A stretch of 23,649 bases of DNA. It comes from a virus. A program made the translations under genes and the position numbers. Of this stretch, positions 20,036-23,649 are shown one piece after another. The notes beneath the pieces were generated by a model, which saw only the letters and a program-made list of their open reading frames with translations, did no database searches and was not told the origin of the DNA. The stretch is taken from positions 1 to 23,649 of IMG/VR virus record IMGVR_UViG_3300042731_008445; one strand, given 5' to 3'. Positions within the stretch are counted from its first letter, which is position 1. The number at the start of each line of letters is the position of its first letter.

Positions 20036-21547
20036 TTAAAATACTATTGTTGTATTAATAATTCTTAATTGACCAACTATAGGTAATTTCATAGTTACAA
20101 CAAATTTACCTTCTTTAATATCTGTTGTAATTGTAATACTTTTTTTGAATTCAGCACCTAAAACATCACTTACTTGTGTTATCCCTAATGCACCTAATTC
20201 TAAATAAGCAGCAACAATACTAGCTTTTAGTTGCGTTGAATTAACCATATCAATATTACTTATAATATTTCCCCCCGTTAATCTTGTTTGGCGATATAAT
20301 TTTAATTTTCTAAAAATATATTCAGATGCAACCGATGCAGTATCTACTTGGTTTACATATTTCCAAGTTGGATCAGGATCACCTGCTGTGTTAGTTTTGT
20401 AGGTCGTGGTTACCCCTCTTGAAACAGAACCAGTATTACTATCATTATTAACAATAACCCAGCCGCCTGCATCTTCTATTGCCTTGATTTCACTTTCAGT
20501 AAGTTTGTTGCCAGCATCGACAATAGGTACTTCAATTGGAGTATTATGTAATGGTTTAGAGGCTTGATGTATCCCGCCAATTGCATCACCTGGATTATTT
20601 GCAGTAACATAAGGTGAGACATTAGTACCATCTGTCAGTCTAAGCGCACGGATAGTTGCTTGCTCTAAAGCTAGCATAAAATCAAACTCTTCCCTTACTC
20701 CGCCCTTATGGTCAGAATCATCTATAGATTCATTCCAATATGGACTTAATACTTTTGAATTTAAAGTATTAAGAGTAGTTTGAGCATTTGCGAAAGTATC
20801 TGTAATACCTGTCCATCCTACGCCCCAAGTGCTTTGGTTATTAATATCAAATCTTGATTCAAGCAAATCCTCAACAAAAGTAAAACCATATTCGCTCGGG
20901 AATATTATTGTTTGATATTGCTGGTCTCCTATTGCACTAAATATCCCAGTAGTACTTGGATCTGTTGCTCCACCTGAAAAGGCTGTCAATGTTATAGTTA
21001 TTCCTGGGATATTTCCTTCAACTTTGATTAAACTATCATTATAAACAGTTCCTTTATTGTCTGCGGTCAAAGCTACTGACCCAGTAGTATTGACAGCAGT
21101 AAAAGGTATTCTTGCATTAGCTAATACAGCTGCTTCTAAAGCATCTCCAATAGCTGTCGGATTATCGCCGCTAAGAACATCCAGCGTAAAAGCATAATCA
21201 GTTCCACTACCTATTTTCACAGTAATAGTTGCATCTGCAGTCGCATTAGTCCCAGTAAATGCAACTGTTCCAGTAGCAGCAGTTGAACCTCCAGCGTCAT
21301 CTAAGGGGATTACATCTATTCTAGTTTCTTTATTGAACTTTTTAGCTTTTCTTACCATTCCTGCAACCATAGAATTTGAACCAAATAGTGCGTCTTCTTC
21401 TCTATCATTTCCTATAGAGGAATATAAATTGCCTGCTGTTGCAGAACCCCCAGCTACTTTTTGACCAATAATTAATATTGCTTGAGGTGCTAAACTAGGT
21501 GTTGGGGTTTCTGCTATTTTATTTACAGTTACGAAAGGTGCTGTCAT
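20036..21547 (-). CDS. tail sheath protein, Mu gpL family
   Basis: A 503-residue contractile sheath protein. The N terminus (APFVTVNKIAETPTPSLAPQ, AILIIGQKVAGGSATAGNLY) and the ALFGSNSMVAGMVRKAKKFN block are characteristic of the Mu-type sheath. An inserted beta domain at about residues 88-200 (TGTVAFTGTNATADATITVK, TADNKGTVYNDSLIKVEGN) is usual for this subfamily. The C-terminal polymerising part (ASEYIFRKLKLYRQTRLTGG, VVTMKLPIVGQLRIINTT) is intact. It shows that the tail is contractile. The ribosome site is AAGGAG. Confidence 0.95.
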   Translation of the reverse strand: MTAPFVTVNKIAETPTPSLAPQAILIIGQKVAGGSATAGNLYSSIGNDREEDALFGSNSMVAGMVRKAKKFNKETRIDVIPLDDAGGSTAATGTVAFTGTNATADATITVKIGSGTDYAFTLDVLSGDNPTAIGDALEAAVLANARIPFTAVNTTGSVALTADNKGTVYNDSLIKVEGNIPGITITLTAFSGGATDPSTTGIFSAIGDQQYQTIIFPSEYGFTFVEDLLESRFDINNQSTWGVGWTGITDTFANAQTTLNTLNSKVLSPYWNESIDDSDHKGGVREEFDFMLALEQATIRALRLTDGTNVSPYVTANNPGDAIGGIHQASKPLHNTPIEVPIVDAGNKLTESEIKAIEDAGGWVIVNNDSNTGSVSRGVTTTYKTNTAGDPDPTWKYVNQVDTASVASEYIFRKLKLYRQTRLTGGNIISNIDMVNSTQLKASIVAAYLELGALGITQVSDVLGAEFKKSITITTDIKEGKFVVTMKLPIVGQLRIINTTIVF

Positions 21548-21549
21548 GT

Positions 21550-21753
21550 TTATTTCTCCTTTTTACTTTTTAAGATTTTTATATTTTCTAATTTTTGTTT
21601 TTTAATTTTTATTAATTTAATTATTTCTACACAGTTATCTCTTTTCGAGTCAAAGACTCTTTTGTACCAAAATTGTTTATCTTTTTGTTTATCTATATCT
21701 ATAATAGAACCTGCTTTATAATTCAGTAATCCTACATTAAGCTTAATTTTCAA
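21550..21753 (-). CDS. DUF2635-like small tail protein (Mu gp38 position), 67 aa
   Basis: Starts with TTG (21753-21751) after AAGGAGG. Short proteins at this place between the tail terminator and the sheath are of the DUF2635 type; the present one has the matching start (KIKLNVGLLNYKAGSIIDID) and the YxRxxxD-like segment FWYKRVFDSKRDNCVEI. The Lys-rich tail (KKQKLENIKILKSKKEK) is longer than usual. It lies 3 nt from the sheath start and would be translated with it. Function in Mu is not known. Confidence 0.7.
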   Translation of the reverse strand: MKIKLNVGLLNYKAGSIIDIDKQKDKQFWYKRVFDSKRDNCVEIIKLIKIKKQKLENIKILKSKKEK

Positions 21754-21764
21754 AATTTACCTCC

Positions 21765-23051
21765 TTAATCAAAATTTATAGTATCTGTTTTTGCAATATT
21801 ATTAAAATTATCTTTGTAGTTTATTTCAGCAGTATTAATAGGTATACTATTTACATTATTATTAACATTGCAATCCTCTATATGCCCATTTATTTGAAAA
21901 TTATATTCATGTATAGCAATCCCTTCAAAAGGACTTTCAAAAGGTGAATCATTTACATAGGTTATTCTAAAACCACCATTAAGATTTGTTGTTGGTTTAT
22001 AATTATCAAGTGTTTTTAATAAATATGCTCTTACATCTTGTGCCAAATCACTTATTGCCATTCCTGTTTTATCGTCTTGGTAAGACCCCACAAAATAAAC
22101 AGTAAAATTTTGATAAGTACTTTGATATGCACTAGTAGCATCTGACCTAATATCATTAGCATCTTGAGCAATTCTTTTATTCCTATTCGTAAGAAATTCA
22201 CCCATTTCGCCTACAAGCCAATATTTATTGTTATCATTAATATAATTTTTATTAAATAAATTAATGTCTAATACCCCTGTTATATTCACATTTGTAACTT
22301 TTATATTGCCTATTGCAGAAGCTGGCAAATTCTTATCAGCAACCGCATATGTAAATGTTGTATCATTAACTTTTGTTATTTTGTATCTACCATTAAACCA
22401 ATTATATCTATCTTCAATTAATATAGGTGAACCGGTTGCAGTAGAAGGTGCTGTTTTATCTATTTCAAAATAAGCTATATATCTATTAAGCAATGGGGTT
22501 ATACTCCCAACTACTGAATCCTTCGGGGTCCCCAAAACATTAATAGTAAAAGTATTCTCATCTATAATACTTGCTATACTAAATTCTTTATTATATTCAC
22601 TTATATCTGAATTAATATTAATTATAAAATTACTATTAACAACAAAACCATGTTTTTGTTTTGTTACAACAGTAGCCACCCCGGCTAATGTTGTAATACT
22701 TTCAATATCTACCGTAGGGGCTTCGGCAATACTAAAAGTTCCGTTATAGTCAGCTTCATTTGCTCCGTCTATTAATAAGTTATCCACACCTTTTGTAATA
22801 AAATGTTTGTCGTTTGTTAGCAAAAGACCTAAGCCATTTAGCTGTGAAAGGCTATTAATAGCTATTGGTATTTTGGCATCACTAATAGTTACATAATCAT
22901 TTGTATTGAAACTATGTACACTAGCTGTTACTGCTGTTACACTTCCAGAATTAAATGTTAAAGAGTTAATATTAACACTATTAGCATTAAATAATGTTGT
23001 ATTTTTTGGGATTTCTTCTTTTAATATACTTTCTAGTTCTGTTACTTTCAT
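21765..23051 (-). CDS. tail-terminator-position protein with inserted beta modules, 428 aa
   Basis: The position (after gpG, before DUF2635) is that of Mu gp37 (DUF1834), a tail terminator of about 170-200 aa, but this protein is twice that size. The C-terminal third (TYQNFTVYFVGSYQDDKTGM, AYLLKTLDNYKPTTN, FRITYVNDSPFESPFEGIAI, YNFQINGHI) fits a terminator fold. Residues about 25-255 are three or so degenerate copies of a small beta module (ASVHSFNTNDYVTISD; ATVVTKQKHGFVVNSNFII; ANEADYNGTFSI; DTTFTYAV). The same module is present in the baseplate J protein, so it was probably spread by shuffling and may decorate the tail surface. Start overlaps the upstream stop (ATGA). Confidence 0.78.
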   Translation of the reverse strand: MKVTELESILKEEIPKNTTLFNANSVNINSLTFNSGSVTAVTASVHSFNTNDYVTISDAKIPIAINSLSQLNGLGLLLTNDKHFITKGVDNLLIDGANEADYNGTFSIAEAPTVDIESITTLAGVATVVTKQKHGFVVNSNFIININSDISEYNKEFSIASIIDENTFTINVLGTPKDSVVGSITPLLNRYIAYFEIDKTAPSTATGSPILIEDRYNWFNGRYKITKVNDTTFTYAVADKNLPASAIGNIKVTNVNITGVLDINLFNKNYINDNNKYWLVGEMGEFLTNRNKRIAQDANDIRSDATSAYQSTYQNFTVYFVGSYQDDKTGMAISDLAQDVRAYLLKTLDNYKPTTNLNGGFRITYVNDSPFESPFEGIAIHEYNFQINGHIEDCNVNNNVNSIPINTAEINYKDNFNNIAKTDTINFD

Positions 23052-23497
23052 TTTGTTACTTCTTTTTGAATTTCTTTTTCAATAAGTTTTAACGCTTCAT
23101 TTTTCCCTGAATCAAAACTTTTTTTACCCCATGGTCTAGCTTTTATTTTTTTAGTCCCTTCATTTAGGAATTTTGCATATTCAACGCCCCTTGAGCCAAC
23201 CTCTAATTTTTCTAAGCCAGTTACTTCAAAACCCATTGATCTTCTTAACCGTCCGCTTAAATTGGCAGGATATTCACCGCCTGCAGATGCTCTATGTCTT
23301 CTTCTAACTCTCCCACGTCTAATTAAATATAATCTGCCCGTTTTATCTTTTGCTATAATCCCTTTACGTATTATTTCTCTAAAATTTTTACCTGCAAAAA
23401 ATAAACCACGTTCTATCCCATGCCAAGTATTTTTACCCAAAGCTTCTATTTGTTTAAGTATTTGTTTATTCTCTAATTTTATGCCGAGGTCTATCAT
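23048..23497 (-). CDS. phage morphogenesis protein, Mu gpG / HK97 gp10-like
   Basis: A 149-residue basic protein. The pattern WHGIERGLFFAGKNFREIIR, a charged loop KDKTGRLYLIRRGRVRRRHR, ASAGGEYPANLSGRLRRSMG, a beta part (FEVTGLEKLEVGSRGVEYAK), FLNEGTKKIKARPWGKKSFD and a final helix is the usual order of HK97-gp10-like/gpG proteins that act in head-tail joining or tail completion. The start is 1 nt after the upstream stop and has no clear ribosome site, so it is probably coupled. It overlaps the next gene by 4 nt. Confidence 0.85.
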   Translation of the reverse strand: MIDLGIKLENKQILKQIEALGKNTWHGIERGLFFAGKNFREIIRKGIIAKDKTGRLYLIRRGRVRRRHRASAGGEYPANLSGRLRRSMGFEVTGLEKLEVGSRGVEYAKFLNEGTKKIKARPWGKKSFDSGKNEALKLIEKEIQKEVTK

Positions 23498-23498
23498 G

Positions 23499-23649
23499 TT
23501 ATATATTATTTATATCTATTGATTTATCACCTAACAAGGATGTAAATATTTGTAAAAATTCGTTTCGTTCTTCTAAATTTTCAATTGCAAGTATTTTAAA
23601 ATGTTTATTGTTATATTCTACGATAGTTTCAGTATTTATGTTTGTAATA
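23499..23649 (-). CDS. C-terminal end of an unidentified gene (N terminus outside window)
   Basis: An open minus-strand frame enters from the right edge and stops at TAA (23501-23499), 1 nt before the ATG of the gpG-like gene. The visible 49 residues (ITNINTETIVEYNNKHFKIL, AIENLEERNEFLQIFTSLLG, DKSIDINNI) are not enough to name it. Codon style fits the neighbours and the close join suggests one operon. By synteny it could be a head-completion or DUF1320-like protein. Confidence 0.6.
   Translation of the reverse strand, partial: ITNINTETIVEYNNKHFKILAIENLEERNEFLQIFTSLLGDKSIDINNI

Noticed and set aside
1-23649. tRNA genes, CRISPR arrays, insertion sequences, integrase and attachment sites
   Set aside because: I saw no regular spaced repeats, transposase motifs, cloverleaf sequences or att-like duplications. 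The prophage ends are not in the window.

Overview
The window is the tail, baseplate, tail-fibre and lysis end of a contractile-tailed, Mu-like (pro)phage in a very AT-rich genome. Every gene I can support lies on the minus strand, so transcription runs from position 23649 towards position 1. The host is uncertain. Strong Shine-Dalgarno sites (often GGAGG), near-consensus sigma-70 promoters, at least three lipoprotein signals and extreme AT richness fit a diderm with low GC such as Brachyspira or a Fusobacterium relative; this is a guess from composition and gene style, not an identification.

Right part (23649 to about 11175) follows the Mu order: the end of an unknown gene, a gpG/HK97-gp10-like morphogenesis protein, a chimeric tail-terminator-position protein, a DUF2635-like small protein, sheath (gpL), tube (gpM), a tail assembly chaperone with a -1 frameshift extension that simple ORF calling misses, a short tape measure, gpN (DNA circularisation), gpP, gp45 spike, gp46, gp47 (baseplate J), gp48 and a fibre-like protein. 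Spacing is tight, with ATGA overlaps and ribosome sites buried in the ends of upstream genes.

Middle part (about 11160 to 2611) is accessory. It holds an unknown protein, a small zinc-ribbon-like protein, two lipoproteins, and three virion-like proteins (103, 535 and 835 aa) that unusually begin with signal peptides. A lysis group follows: a two-helix holin candidate, a lipoprotein with a barrel-like C terminus, an XhlA-like coiled-coil/transmembrane protein and an M15 zinc endolysin.

Left part (2610 to 1) has individually promoted small genes and then the start of an IbrA/YbdN-like PAPS-reductase-family gene cut by the window edge.

The most unusual content is non-coding. Three gaps each hold a near-consensus promoter that starts within a few bases of the previous stop codon, followed by a terminator. 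Two of these units enclose a compact structured RNA: about 275 nt at 2298-2574 (multi-hairpin with a predicted pseudoknot) and about 180 nt at 10543-10725 (an 11-bp closing stem, plus two 6-nt hairpin loops that are perfectly complementary, one of them in the terminator). I do not recognise either as a known RNA class. Two duplicated promoter cassettes (1939-2021 and 2222-2306) with an internal inverted repeat drive two short genes. A parS-like 16-mer lies in the only gap between two baseplate genes.
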